A stretch of DNA of 64,000 bases from Camelus bactrianus (lineage: Eukaryota > Chordata > Mammalia > Artiodactyla > Camelidae): assembly GCF_048773025.1 (NCBI RefSeq), contig NC_133558.1, forward strand, positions 20,876,501 through 20,940,500, in the 5' to 3' direction. Every line of letters starts with the position of its first letter. Within the stretch, counting starts at the first letter, position 1. The notes below the pieces were generated by a model that was not told the DNA's origin, ran no database searches, and saw only the letters and a list, made by a program, of their open reading frames with translations. Of the stretch, positions 1 through 11,494 are shown piece by piece. The position numbers and the translations under genes were made by a program.

Positions 1-1253
1 GAAAAAAATAAAAAATAGAAATAAATTTAAAAAGACAGAAATTTTCATTAAGTTTTATCTTATCCAGTTGATCTGCTATAGGGCTGACGGTCTGTGTGAA
101 TTTTGGGGATTTTCAGTAATGGTGATGACGTAGCTGAGAAAAGAATAGGGAAGGACAAGGACCAGATGCAGAGGACACCAAATATAGCTAATGAAGGAAA
201 TGAAAGGGCATTATTAATGAACCTATGAAATATGGGCCCAAGACCTTGACAGGCCAATGAGCTCCCTTGACCTGCTTATTGGCTTTCAGCCTTGTGGGAT
301 GGAAACAGCCACACTCTCTGTACCCTGCTCTGGCGTTATGGTTTGCCATATGAAAATGGTGATATTTGACTACTTTTGACATACAAAAACAGAATTTCCT
401 ATAATTTATCCTCCACTAGTTGCATCCCTTCTCATGAGCTCAGGCGAGAGAATGGAGAAATGTGGGTGGAGAAACTAACCACGTAGAAGGATTCAGAATA
501 GCTTTATAATTAACAGTAACCTGTGCCAGGTTTTCTGAAGATTCCTAAAGCTCTTTAAGGCATCAGAGAACACTCCGTAGATGCTCCTGATCCACAGGGT
601 CATTCCACGTACAAAGGATCCCTGGTTTAGCTCCAGGGTGTCTTCCCCAGGAGAAACAAAGAGAAAACTAACCCCAATTTCTATCAGAGAACCTCCAGGG
701 TAGGGATACAGGCCTTTTAAACATTGTGGTTCAGGGAAATAGAAAAAAATAGAATGGGAAGGCACTTTGATACATTCTCACGTATTAGGGAGAGACAGCG
801 ACATCACAGATCCTGTTAAGGTTATAACACATGATCTTATGTGAGAGATCTTTCTAATTCCTTGAGATTCCCCATAAAATTTTCAGAGGAACTTTTCCTT
901 TTTCTGACACAACATAATACGGGGAATAGTCTGATATGGAATTATTCTGACATCCTTACTTCTAAATCCTCTTAGGATCCCTAGGGAAGGGGATGTAAGT
1001 CTGGAGAGGTTTTACTGGAGGAGAGTTGAGAAGAAATATCCCACAGAAATGGAGGCACCTTAAGCAGCACTCAGAAGGCAAGCATCCAGGGCCCTTGTGT
1101 TGTGGAAGGAATGGAGAATCCACATGATCACGATAGGAGATGACTGAAGAAAATGTCACAATTCTTTAAGGGATGTGGTCTGGACAGAGAGACAGAGGTA
1201 ACTCCCTTCCTTCCCCCGCCCCACGAGAGCTCTCCCCCAAGGTGTGCACTTAC

Positions 1254-1340
1254 GTCGGGTCTCCCTGGCCCAAGCCAAGGGATGGCTCACCACCATCAGC
1301 ATCACTGTCAGTGCTGCCATCGAGGGAACCACAGACACAT
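1254..1340 (-). pseudogene. DRB: DRB-type class II beta chain, exon 1 only (gene continues left of window)
   Basis: The minus strand reads as a class II beta signal-peptide exon ending at 1254 with an intact donor (GT at 1253-1252). From the ATG at the usual position (1340-1338) the exon is 87 bp, against 100 bp in the intact gene at 20638-20737. The 13 bp loss puts that ATG out of frame with the hydrophobic core. A downstream ATG at 1320-1318, also present as an internal Met in the intact paralogue, keeps the correct phase (67 bp) and would give a shortened leader beginning MAALTVMLMVVSHPLAWA, which still looks like a signal peptide. The gene could therefore be a pseudogene or could use the internal start. 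Exons 2-6 would lie at negative coordinates, so its status cannot be settled here. Confidence 0.7.
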
Positions 1341-1484
1341 CAGGCAGGGGACAGAAGACAGAGTGTGAGGGGAGCAGGTAAGTGTCTCACAGTGAGGACT
1401 GGGACCCTCTTCAGCTCACATGCCAAGCAATGCTGACCAATGAACTCTTTGTTCCTGGACTGGGTGACCTAAGTGTTGGAAAAA

Positions 1485-1548
1485 CCAATCAGCTTCAGAG
1501 TTGAGTAGCATCATCATTTGCTGGTCAGAGATTCAGCATGAAGATCCT
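1485..1548 (-). promoter_or_regulatory. S-X-Y class II promoter of the left DRB copy
   Basis: Read on the minus strand, in order: S/W box core GGATCTT (1541-1548; the paralogue has GGACCTT), X box CCAGCAAATGATGATGCTAC (1505-1524) and Y box CTGATTGG, an inverted CCAAT (1485-1492). Spacing equals that of the intact DRB promoter (56 bp from Y start to S start in both). RFX binds X1, CREB/ATF-type factors X2, NF-Y the Y box, and together they recruit CIITA. The Y box is canonical and the X box nearly so; the S box carries one change. The promoter therefore looks largely preserved although the first exon is damaged. Confidence 0.8.
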
Positions 1549-2724
1549 CTTCTGAAACTTAGAATTTCCTCTATAAAAGGATTGTTTTAATTTAGTGTGT
1601 TAGAGGTATGATCCAACCGTATCTCAAACATTTTAATTGGGCCCCTACTGTGAGCCAGCTCTGTGCTGGTCAGTGATGTGCCACATATTTGAGCCTTTTA
1701 GGAACATTCATTCCTCTTACTTAAAGACAGAGAGCCACCAATGTATGTGTGACTGTGAGGAACTGAGGGAGGGGAGGGAAATGGATTGCAATTTAGGGGA
1801 ACTTTAATCTGTCCTTTTTGTACCATAACTTAGTGTTGTAGATTTGGGAAAATAACCTGTATTGTTAAAAACAAGGCACTTCGATTTTTCAGGTATTTCA
1901 ATGCTGAAAAATGCTGTGATTCTGTGGACTCCTGAAGGAACAGCATCCCTGGTAACTGATGATGTGACAGAATTGCAGCTGTTGTGTGGAGAGTAGAGTC
2001 TGTACCTCCTGACAAATAAGAATGTCTCTGATCAACTGAAGGAAATTAAAAGTTAGTCAATAATTTAATGTAAGTGCAAATGTTTTCCAGGTTTGTCTCC
2101 TGATGCTGTCACTGAATTTAGTGGCACCTGGAGAAAACACAGAGAGAACGGGGCTTATAGGAGGCAATCTACATGGAATGGAGTGTCTTGAAGGTACCTT
2201 TGTACCACTTAACCTAACAATGTAATAAAACCAACTGCCCAAATCATAGTAGGCAGGGGGCTGAAAGATGGCTAAAGTCAGCCTTGGGCACAGTAGTTCA
2301 GCTTTAGAATGTAATATTTCATATAAAAAAATGTTCAATTCCTCATTCCTGTTTCCCATTAGGATTTCCTCATTTTATTGGGGTTATACCCTCTTATTCA
2401 ACCTCTCTTGTTTATCCTAAGAAAAGATAAAAGAAGACTTTGCTAATGAATATGTTAAGACTGTTCAGGAAAAAGAACTCTATGGAAAAACTATGAATTA
2501 CATCCTTTGATATAATCATATAATTTTAAACATATAAATCTACTCTAGATAATTATTACACATTATGCTAGTATAAATGTAGTATCTCAGGTTTAGAATG
2601 GACTTTAGACGACAACTATCTGTCCAAAGTTCAGCATTAAATCACACTCCACCCAGTTCTGATAAGCATTCATTCTTCATGTGCCTTAATATTCCCAGGG
2701 ATGGTACTCATCACGCTGCAGTGA

Positions 2725-2970
2725 AAAAATGATAACAATTAATTGAGAAATTTTTGTGCTTTTTACTTTGTACCCAGAATTATACAAGGAGTTTTTTACA
2801 CAGCTTTTAAAAATTTAATTCTCACATTATCTCAGTGATTTTAGTACTCTTTTCAACCCTACAAATGGAAAGAATAAGATGATGAGTGGAGCCTTTGCGA
2901 AGATCCAGGGCTAGATAATGGTACATTCCAGATTGAACCAAGATATGTGTGACTCCAAACCACACAAGCT
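2725..2970 (-). repeat. MIR (old SINE), antisense, shared by both duplicates
   Basis: The order of motifs matches an inverted mammalian-wide interspersed repeat: a cacttactatg-like end, 'ttaattctcacattatctcag', a degraded 'aaatggaaagaataagatgatgagtgg' and a degraded 'ggctagataatggtacattcc'. The same element, equally decayed, lies near 22,120-22,400 in the other duplicate, so it predates the duplication. Confidence 0.55.
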
Positions 2971-3706
2971 CAGACATTGCATCATACAATGTCACAGTCA
3001 ATTTCTGAAGAAAACAATGTTCCTTAGGTTGAAACTATTCTCATCACTTTAATTCATGGATATATGTATCAATAAGACCACTCCTTTTAATGAATGACAA
3101 CTTTTTATGTAAACTGAGACAGCTACTATGTAGCAATTCTAGTTTCTTCAAAGGATTCCCACCATCCGCATTGTTACTCTCCTCTGTAAATGACAAAACT
3201 TGCATTTATCTTATGTAATCATCCTCATTGCTCCTCACCAGTCTCCTTCAATTGAAGATAACAGTGACCTCCAAATTCCTATATTCAATCTAGTTCTCAA
3301 TTATTATTTTAGATTTCTTAGCATAATATAGTGCTAGCCTGAACATTTTGGAATAGAATAGAAATAGAGTCACTTCCTTTGGAAAAATTCATTTCTATTA
3401 ACATGGAAATTTCAAAATTTCTTGGAGTGGTTGGGTTGAAGCCATTATTGTCCCTGAATCTGAGGAGAATCTACAATAATCCAGTACTGTTGAAAGTTGT
3501 GCAATTAACTAGTTGTGACGTGATAATTTGGAAGAGTCACACTAGGGTTCATCTTAGATAATAGAATAAAAGGAATGGCAAAAAAACTAATCATATATGA
3601 AGAACATACTGAAATATAGTTAAAGAGAATACTGTCAAAACTTGTCTATATAAATTTGACACACATTTACAAATCATATAAATTTCTTTTTTAAAAAGAA
3701 TTAGCT
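2971..3706. other. DRB upstream non-coding sequence
   Basis: AT-rich sequence collinear with about 22,400-23,210. No ORF, RNA or further mobile element could be recognised. The 19-bp target site of the next SINE closes the stretch at 3688-3706. Relative to the right copy, about 55 bp are missing near 3,495. Confidence 0.5.
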
Positions 3707-3843
3707 GTAGGGGGGTATAGCTCAAGTGGTAGAGCGCATGCCTAGCATGCATGAGGTCCTGGGTTCAATCTCCAGTACCTCCTCTAAAAATAAAAATACT
3801 TAATTAATAAAGTAATTGAATAACAAAATAATAAATAAAAATA
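3707..3843 (+). mobile_element. Camelid-type tRNA-derived SINE
   Basis: A 5' tRNA-like head carries an A box (tagctcaagtggtagagc) and a B box (ggttcaatc), followed by 'cagtacctcc' and an A-rich tail of aaataaaa units. It is flanked by a perfect 19-bp target-site duplication, tttttaaaaagaattagct, at 3688-3706 and 3844-3862. This head and tail are those of the camelid SINE I know from camel and alpaca DNA. The paralogous position near 23,195-23,215 has the target sequence once and no SINE. It is not a tRNA gene, because the 3' half does not fold as one and ends in the SINE tail. Confidence 0.9.
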
Positions 3844-3862
3844 TTTTTAAAAAGAATTAGCT

Positions 3863-5165
3863 ACTGACTATGACCTAAATTCTGTTGTTGTATAGTTCAA
3901 GTAAAACAATGTAGCAACTGTCACCAAACTATCAATCCTACAGATGATCTCAAGGCTGAGCTTCTTCACTGAAAGCAGGAGGAGACACAATCCAGCTCAA
4001 CTCCCGCTGTGTAAGAGAAGTGCTAAATAAGGGCTATTTCCTGATGAAAAGGCAGTTAAATTGGTTTCTGGAAGAAAGTGGTTATCAGTACAGAAGTTCT
4101 AGTCTCTGCTCTTGGTGCATGAGAGCATAGGTTTGCTTTTACGGAAAAGAAATCACAACATTCTTGGGAACAAGCAAGTGACATCAGATGTACACAGATT
4201 TGTTTTGTTTCCTTTGAACAAGAGGCTGGTTGAAATTTCTTTTTTACATTTTTTATATTTTTTACATTTTTATAGCATTACAGAATGTCTTGAGACTTAT
4301 CAGTTGTCACAGAATGGGACTCACTTATAGGAAGCCTTAATGGTTGCGATAAATTGGAGGAAATGGGCTTTTAGTTATCAGCAAGCCAGTTAGCACAGAA
4401 TATCTGTCTCTTGTCCAAGTAGCCTCAGAATATTTTTTGTAGTTTCAGAAAGATACCACCACTAATCTGGAACTTAGTGAGAAGGGTACCTTTATCTAAG
4501 GAAAAACTATTATTAGTAAGAAATGGATAAACAGATTCAATTTCTTCTTACCATGAAAGATATGTGTTCTGGGCAGACGTCTGCCATTTACAGGCCACGT
4601 TAGCAGGCTCTGTAAGACCCTCTCCAGTGCGAGCTCAGCGATGTCCTCCATTAGGAACTTCGGGTGGAGCCAGTCTTTACACCATAGTGCTATCTAAGTC
4701 AGTAGACGGGTCTTCAACTTCCAAATGACATTCTTTGACTCGATTTACCTGTCCTTTAATATTTTAATACAGGACTTTTTTTTAGAACCAGAATGTTTGC
4801 CATTAAGCAGTCCAGAAAGATCAACTAGAATTCACATGGGCCCATCTGTTAATATTGTACGTAGGAGACTTTCCGTTTTCTTTCCCTTTGATCTAGATCT
4901 GATGTTAACTGTACTGTGGCAAAGTATCTACCTCCTTATCCAGTAAAAATATTGGCCAGATTATTTTCCAAAATTCCACTTTGTTTTTCCACTAGCAACT
5001 GCCCAGTGATTCCACGTGTACCTAGAATGTTGTTTGTTTAAGTTAAATGATAAAAATATTTTAGCAGTCCTTTTGCTAATAGTCCATCCTTAGAGACAAA
5101 TAAGTTTCTACCCTCAAAAAGTAAACTTACTAGTAATTATTCTCCCCAAGTGGGAGAAGGAGTTC
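3863..5165. other. Remainder of left duplicate, far upstream of DRB
   Basis: Sequence collinear with 23,215-24,562 and without recognisable genes. The right copy has about 85 bp (near 23,230-23,320) that are absent here at about 3,885-3,895. The short ORFs in the stretch are not shared between the two copies, which argues against coding. Confidence 0.5.
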
Positions 5166-5639
5166 TGAGTCAGCTTTGGTAAATGTGCGGGGCAGATTAA
5201 AGAAGGGTGCAAATTATTTGCCTTTCATCTCATGGAGACGTAGATTGTGTTTTCCCTTCCCTTAAATCTGGACTCACCCCGTTCTCACTTAGACCATTAG
5301 AATATGGTGGAAAGGATGCCACACAAGTTCTGAGGCTAGGTCTAAAGAAGTCTTGCAGCTTTTACTTCCCTCTCTTGGAGGTCCTGAGCCATCAGGTAAG
5401 AAGTTTGTCTTCACTGCTGATAGGACCACATAGGCCACATTATAGACCCTGGAACCATATACAGAATTTCTCGTGCCCCAGATAAGTCTCTAGAGGACCC
5501 CAGCGACTATCTGACTGAAGCCACATGAGAGACCCTGTGTGAAAACCGCCCAATAAGCTCGATCAACTCCCAGAACTGTGAAAAATCATTAAGTGGCTGC
5601 AGTTTTAGCCACTAAGTTTGGCATGAATTGTTACACAGA

Positions 5640-6460
5640 AATAGATCATGAAATTTGCTGTCTTTCAATGAGTTTTATCTAAAATATCAAATCTACTGGC
5701 ACAACATCTTTTATAATATCCTCTTTGTATCTTATTAATGCCTGCAGGACCTGTAAGAATGGCATCCTTTTTATTCTAGATGTTAACAATTTGTAGTTTG
5801 GATTTGTTTCTTTCTTTCTTCCTTATCAGTCTTGTAGGTTTATCAAAAAAGAAGAAAACCCATGGTTCTGTTGATTTTCTTTAATACACATCTATTTTCA
5901 TTTGTACTAATTTCCTTATTTTTTTTTATGTTTTTACTTAAATTCACTTCTTCTGGATTCTTAACTTACACTTTCAGATCTCTGATTTTTATATATTTCT
6001 TCTTTTATAATATAAGCATTTAAACCTATAAATTTCCCTATAGGGACTGTTTTGGTTTCATAGCACAAGTTTTGAAAATCCATTTTAATATTCCTTTAAA
6101 ATATTTTCTAATTTATCATCTCATCTGATTTATTTTTCAATAAGCCATGGATTATTTAGAATTGTATTACTCCACTGCTGAAAACTTGGCTATATTCTCA
6201 ATCTTACTGATTTGTTATTTAATAGGAATGTTGTCAGAGAGTATTTTCTGTGTGATTTTAATCCTGTAAAATTTATTGAGCCTTGTTTTGTGGTTACATC
6301 ATATGGTCTATTTAGTGTATTTTCTTTGTGAAATTTGAGGAGATATATATCCCATAGTTATAGGGTGTAGTCTATATATGTCAGTTATAAATGTCAATTT
6401 ACAAAAGATGGTTGGAGGATTATTCATGTCTGATTTCCTCATTGATGTTTATTTCCACGA
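5640..6460 (-). repeat. L1 ORF2 fragment, antisense
   Basis: The text reads as the reverse strand of mammalian L1 ORF2 and 3' sequence, for example 'ttgagccttgttttgtggtt', 'catatggtctattt' and 'aataagccatggattattta'. No open frame of useful length remains, so it is an old, dead insertion. Confidence 0.65.
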
Positions 6461-7870
6461 AACTATGGAGATGTTTTTCTTCCTTCTGTCTGCCTCCCAA
6501 GTTCCCACCCCCCAACCACGAACTCAGCAAAAGTTCTGGGAGGAGACTCAGCTGGCAGGAGAAAGGAGCCATATATTATATTTGAGAACTTTATTGATCT
6601 CAATCCACACAAGCCCACAGGATTATTTAAATGTAGCTGTTTCTCCTTGCCCCATCACAATCTCCCTTATAGGACCAATCTCCCACCCATGTTGATGCTC
6701 AGCAGATGACACAGGAGAGGAGAGTGGATACTCATCCCTGCCCATCTAAGCAGAACTTGTCTGTCTCCAGCATTTGGCCTTGTACTATTGCTTTGTATCT
6801 ATAGCATCTTGAAGTCTTTAAAAATAAGATTTTTTTCCAGTTCATCCATTTAGTTTAACTTATACTATTTTTTCTTGTACTTACAGTGGCAGCAGTGGCC
6901 CTTACAACTTTCATCATCCTAACTGGCACTACGATTTTTATATTTTTTTCCCAGCCACATTGATATTGAAAGTTCATTCATTCAAAACTCTGTATATTAT
7001 TCCCTTGTATGACTGTACCATAATTTATCTGCTTTCCATCTGAAATTTCAGAATGTTTCTTTTCTACTTTTTATGTCATTTGGGGCATGTATGTGAGAAT
7101 TTATCCAGAGTGTCAACACCTAGGATGGAAGTGCTGGATTATCCAAACTGCCCAGAGGAGTGCCAGTCTGTGCTCACATCACCATACACAACACCCAAAT
7201 AGCAGCTTGCAACATGCTGTCACTTAACTTATTTTATAGTTTTTTGATGTACAGAGCTTTACAATCAAGACAAATTTATCAGTTTTCCTTTTAGAATTTG
7301 AAAGTGTTTTTATTATTCCAAACCCTGGTGCAACAAAAATTCAATTAATGTCTCCTGGGGCTTATGTAGAATGGTTTTTAAGATATAAATGTAAACGCGT
7401 ATTTTTGTTGTTAATCAAATAGTATTTGCATTTCTAATCATAAAAGATACCACCAAGATGCCACCCGGTCACAATTCTAGTGAATCTTCTAAATCCATGA
7501 TTTATAAAATAAGCTATTGTATTTGCCAGTGAGAGGGAAGAAATATCTCATCACACTGTTGTTTGAATTTGCATTTTTCTTATTATTGGTGAGTTTAAAT
7601 AAATATTTCATATTTACAGACTATTGGAATATTCTCTTCTGTTAATAGTCTATATCCTCCATCTAGTTTTCTATGGGATTTTTGTACATTTATTTACTGA
7701 CTTGTTAGAAATTTTATATGAGAAGACCCAGTGTCTGCCATGTGTTGTAATTATTTTTCCTGAGCTCTAGATATTTCTTTTAATTTTGTTATTTTCTTCA
7801 TGTAAAACTATAAATTTTTATTCAAATATATTTTTTACTTCATATCTTCTAGATTTTGTCTTGCTTGGAG
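6461..7870. other. Spacer, mostly unassigned
   Basis: About 6,460-6,780 is richer in GC than its surroundings. On the minus strand it contains an AATAAA in the context 'gatcaataaagttctc' (near 6,590-6,600), which may be the 3' end of an old processed transcript, but no coding frame could be joined to it. The rest is AT-rich with weak LINE-like traces around 6,960-7,280. Confidence 0.3.
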
Positions 7871-8560
7871 AAATTTGTTTTTAAAATATTGTTTTAACAG
7901 GTTTATTGAGATATAATTTACATAGCACAAAATTCTCTCTTCATACATGTAAAATTCAATAATTTCAGTAACTTATTGATGTGTATAAATATCAGTGTAA
8001 TCTAGTTTTAGAATATTTTCATCACCTCAAAAAATTCCCAGCCCCATCCCAAGCTCTGGACACCACTGATCTGCTTTCTGTCTACAAAATTGTCTTTTCT
8101 AGATATTTCATGTAAATGGAACCATATGACATGTAGGTTTTTGTGCCTGGCCTCTTTCACTATATAATACTAATTATATTTTGGTAGCATGGTTCATCTT
8201 TCTTTTAAATGTGTTTCAAGTGTTCTTTTTTCTTGCTCAATAGTATTCCATTGTATAGACAGGGCACATTTTGTTTATCCATTCTTTGACTGATAGATAT
8301 TTGGATTGTTTTCAATTTTTATTATTATGACTATACTGCTACAAACATTTGCACTATGTATTTGGGAGGCCATATACTTTCATTTCTCTTGGGTAGATTT
8401 CAAGGAAAAAAATTTGCTGGATCATATGGTAAATGTATGTTTAACTTTTTAAGAAACAGTCTGTTTTGCAGAGTAGTTGTAATATGATACACTCCCGTCA
8501 GCAATGCATCAGGGTTAGAATGCTTTTTATCTTCCAACGTAATTACAGCAATGATGATGG
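7871..8560 (-). repeat. Old L1 (L1M-type) 3' region, antisense
   Basis: It begins 'aacaggtttattgagatata', the well-known inverted 3' end of old L1M elements. It continues through 'gaaccatatgacatgtaggt' and 'agtattccattgtatagaca' to 'ttgctggatcatatggtaaa', all typical of reverse-strand L1M 3' sequence. It is diverged and non-coding. Confidence 0.75.
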
Positions 8561-11161
8561 TAGTAATGGAAATCTTATTAACCCCTAATTAACTAATTTT
8601 ATACTGTTTTTATATTTCCATTTTTATTCATCAGAAATCCATTTTGTTGAAAGAAATGAATTTGGGGAAAATCTTATTAACAACTTGAAACTCTGTGTTA
8701 AACTAAACAATCTTTTAGGAATCTAATTTTGGACTCTGTTTCACTGCTGTGCATAACTGATAATCCATGCAAACAAAAAAGTGCTCATTAAAATAGATGT
8801 ATAATAGATTTCACTATTTTGTAAAGCTAGTCATTCCTCATTATGTATCTTTTTTCAAATATTTCCCTGGATAATATATTTTTTGTCATAAAATTATGAG
8901 TCAGTGTACTAAGTTCTAGAAACAAACAAATAATTCTCCTGCTTCCTTGTTCTTTAAGGGGAGGGAGGGGGAGGCTATGGTTAGCATTTAATACTTAATG
9001 CAAAAAATAAAAAACCCACCTTGGATTAATGTTGCCCATCAAGAATCTATCATCCTCCCTGAGGAAATTACAAAAAAAAAAGTCTCATAGTACCAGATAC
9101 TATAGTTTCCCTTCCCTAAAATCACCCTCTCCTTCCCAATATATCATTTCTTTTGCTCTAAAAAAGATGATTTTGCTCCCTTTCTTTCCATGTGCCTCAG
9201 GGGAAGCAGGGTGAACAAAGGTTTGTTGAGATACCATTGTAATCTCACAGTCTGCCTAATGTGTGGGGAAGTGAGCTACTGAAAACACTCTGGGAAAAGT
9301 TTAGTTGCTCCTTATTAAAGCACTTGAAAAGAAACAGTTCTCTTTCTCTGCCATTAAGATCATCGGTGATGACACTGCCTGATAAGTTAACCCAGTTTGG
9401 AGGTTCCTTAACGTGGTTCTGTATAAGATAATAAGTTAAAAGAAAAAAAAGGCAACTAAATTGGATTTTCTGCTACTAGTAGAATATTCAAATATTCAAA
9501 TTCACTTAAATATTCATGCCATTCACTTTAAATCTACCTTATAATCTCACATCACAGGTCTCAAAGAGAGTAAGGCTGCAAACCACATGAGAGTAAGGCT
9601 GCAATCCTGGGATCAAACAGAATTTGTCCGAAGTATGTATACTGTAGACAGGACTATCAGCTTATCAAACTCCTACAGGATGATAACCTGCTTCCGCAAA
9701 TAATACACAATTAACATATGCATAAAATAATCTTTGAGTTTGCTTGGAATTAAATAATGGTTGTTTCAGACACTGAAGAAATTGTATTCAAATTACTACT
9801 ATTTTAAAATAAACTTCTGAACTACTCTTTAGATTTGATTTACAATTCAAGCTGACTCTCCAGATGGAATACAATAGCAGAACCATCTTCTTAACCAACT
9901 AGTTACCTCTCTCTGAACCAATGCAACTCCTCTATATTATTGAAGTCTATGGCATTTAGAATTATATACTGATTTAGAATTATACTTCTGTAATGTTTTA
10001 TGCAAGCTTAAAAAAAAGTTTGATTTACTTTTCTAGCTTATTTCCTATCATACACTTTTTGTCAAGTTTGTCTCACTCATTAGTTTGTTTTTAGTTTTTG
10101 TGTATTATCTTTTAAACTTTTGATTTAATTTTTAGATTACATAAAAATATATAAATGTACCTCAAGTTAAAACTGATAAATAAGATATATTCAGAGAAGT
10201 CCAGCTTTAATCTCTATCCCCTTGAACCTATTCCCACATTTTGCCCTAAAGGCAACAATTAAAAAAAAAATCTTCTATTGTTTCTATTTACAAATATACG
10301 TAAACAACAGAGAGACTGAATGTAGGGGGTAGCTGTATGTTCCTATTCTCCTCCTCTACTTTATTAAACAATGTTGTGTACTGTACACACTCTCCCGCAC
10401 CTACTGAAAGTGCATTGGGAGATTATTCCAAGCAGGATATTTTCTTCCCCAGCCGCAGAGTACTTCATTGTTTGGATGTACATCACTGTATTTGTATAAT
10501 TTCCTTTGTTTCCCAGCATTGTTTCTTATTTCTGCTAAGGTAAGACACATACAAATTTTCCTGTTGACAGAGAGTAAGCTTGTGACAGAAACTGGAGGAT
10601 CTCTGAAATGTATCTTATGGACTAGACTTGTAGCTTTGTCCTGATGGCCTTCTGAGACCTATTTATGCAGGAGAATGCATGCTAAGGCAAAGAGTCAGCA
10701 TGTCACTGACATTTATCTGAGAGAAAAATGATTGAAGTGTTATAGCGTAATAAAAGAATAGTTTAAGAAATCCCCAGATTTAGACATTCCTTTAGAAAAA
10801 AAAAGGTGAAAGAAAAAATAGCATGATTTGCTCTTTATTTCTCAAAATAAAAGTATTGAAAGCATCACATCCTCACAAGGTATCCATATTTCTTATATTT
10901 GTTGTCTTATTTCTGTACCCCATTGTGTAAAGGAACGTGTCTTTGAAATGCAAAGATGTAAAAGACCATCATGATATGGGTTCATTAGGGCTTTCTCCTT
11001 GCTCGGGAAAATACGCCTATGACAGGATGCAGAAAGCCCAAGAGAAAAGCAGGGAAGGAAGGAAGGAAACTTTCCAGTTTCAGTTCTGTGATGCAATTTG
11101 TCCCTTTTTCTTCCTACTTCTTTCCTTGAAGCTGTATGAAGCAGATGATTTTCACTCCATA
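8561..11161. other. Spacer between left DRB promoter and right DRB 3' end
   Basis: AT-rich non-coding sequence. Near 10,090-10,330 ('atataaatgtacctcaagtt', 'aaaggcaacaatt') it resembles a decayed inverted LINE 3' region. I see no gene, RNA or regulatory motif that I can support elsewhere in the stretch. Confidence 0.4.
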
Positions 11162-11167
11162 TTTATT
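11162..11167 (-). terminator. DRB poly(A) signal
   Basis: AATAAA on the minus strand, about 315 nt beyond the DRB stop codon. The sequence from the stop to here resembles the known DRB 3' UTR (for example 'cagcatgaaaaaattttctg' and 'ctcttattcttcc'). Confidence 0.8.
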
Positions 11168-11480
11168 TGAGAAAAACTTTATAGGTAACGTGGGCAGAAT
11201 GAGATCAGATGCACAAGAGGCAGTAAAGGTTGAAAACCTTTAAAGAGGACCAGGAAAGAATGAAGATAAGGTATTGCAATCAATATTGGGGGTTCCCAGG
11301 TCAAGGGCAGGCTGAGGAAGCCATCAGGGAGGACATTTTCTGCAGGGTCACGAACCAGGAGCAAAGCAGATCCTGAGAAAACACTCTCTTTGAGGAAGAA
11401 TAAGAGCTAATCAGAAAATTTTTTCATGCTGCAAAGAAGCTGGGACAGAAGGTTCTTCCTTAAGTGTCACCATCTTTACT

Positions 11481-11494
11481 TCAGCTCAGGAGTC
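11481..11494 (-). CDS. DRB: DRB exon 6: last codons and stop
   Basis: Encodes the final LLS and the stop TGA at 11483-11481 after acceptor AG at 11496-11495. The exon runs on as the 3' UTR towards the poly(A) signal at 11,162-11,167. Confidence 0.9.

Larger units (their letters stand above)
1..5165. repeat. Left copy of DRB 5' segmental duplication
   Basis: This stretch is collinear, in the same orientation, with about 19,440-24,565. Shared landmarks include the intron-1 sequence at the left edge, DRB exon 1, the S-X-Y promoter, an old antisense MIR, and AT-rich upstream sequence. Stretches aligned by eye look roughly 80-85% identical, interrupted by indels. The homology fades at about 5,160 here and 24,562 there, where both copies read 'tagtaattattctcc' and then diverge. 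The left end of the duplication is outside the window. The unit carries a DRB promoter and first exon, so it probably arose by duplication of a whole DRB gene. Confidence 0.85.

Noticed and set aside
3707-3790. tRNA gene (A and B boxes present)
   Set aside because: It has the SINE tail, target-site duplications and sister copies at 36.7 and 44.0 kb; the 3' half does not make a tRNA.
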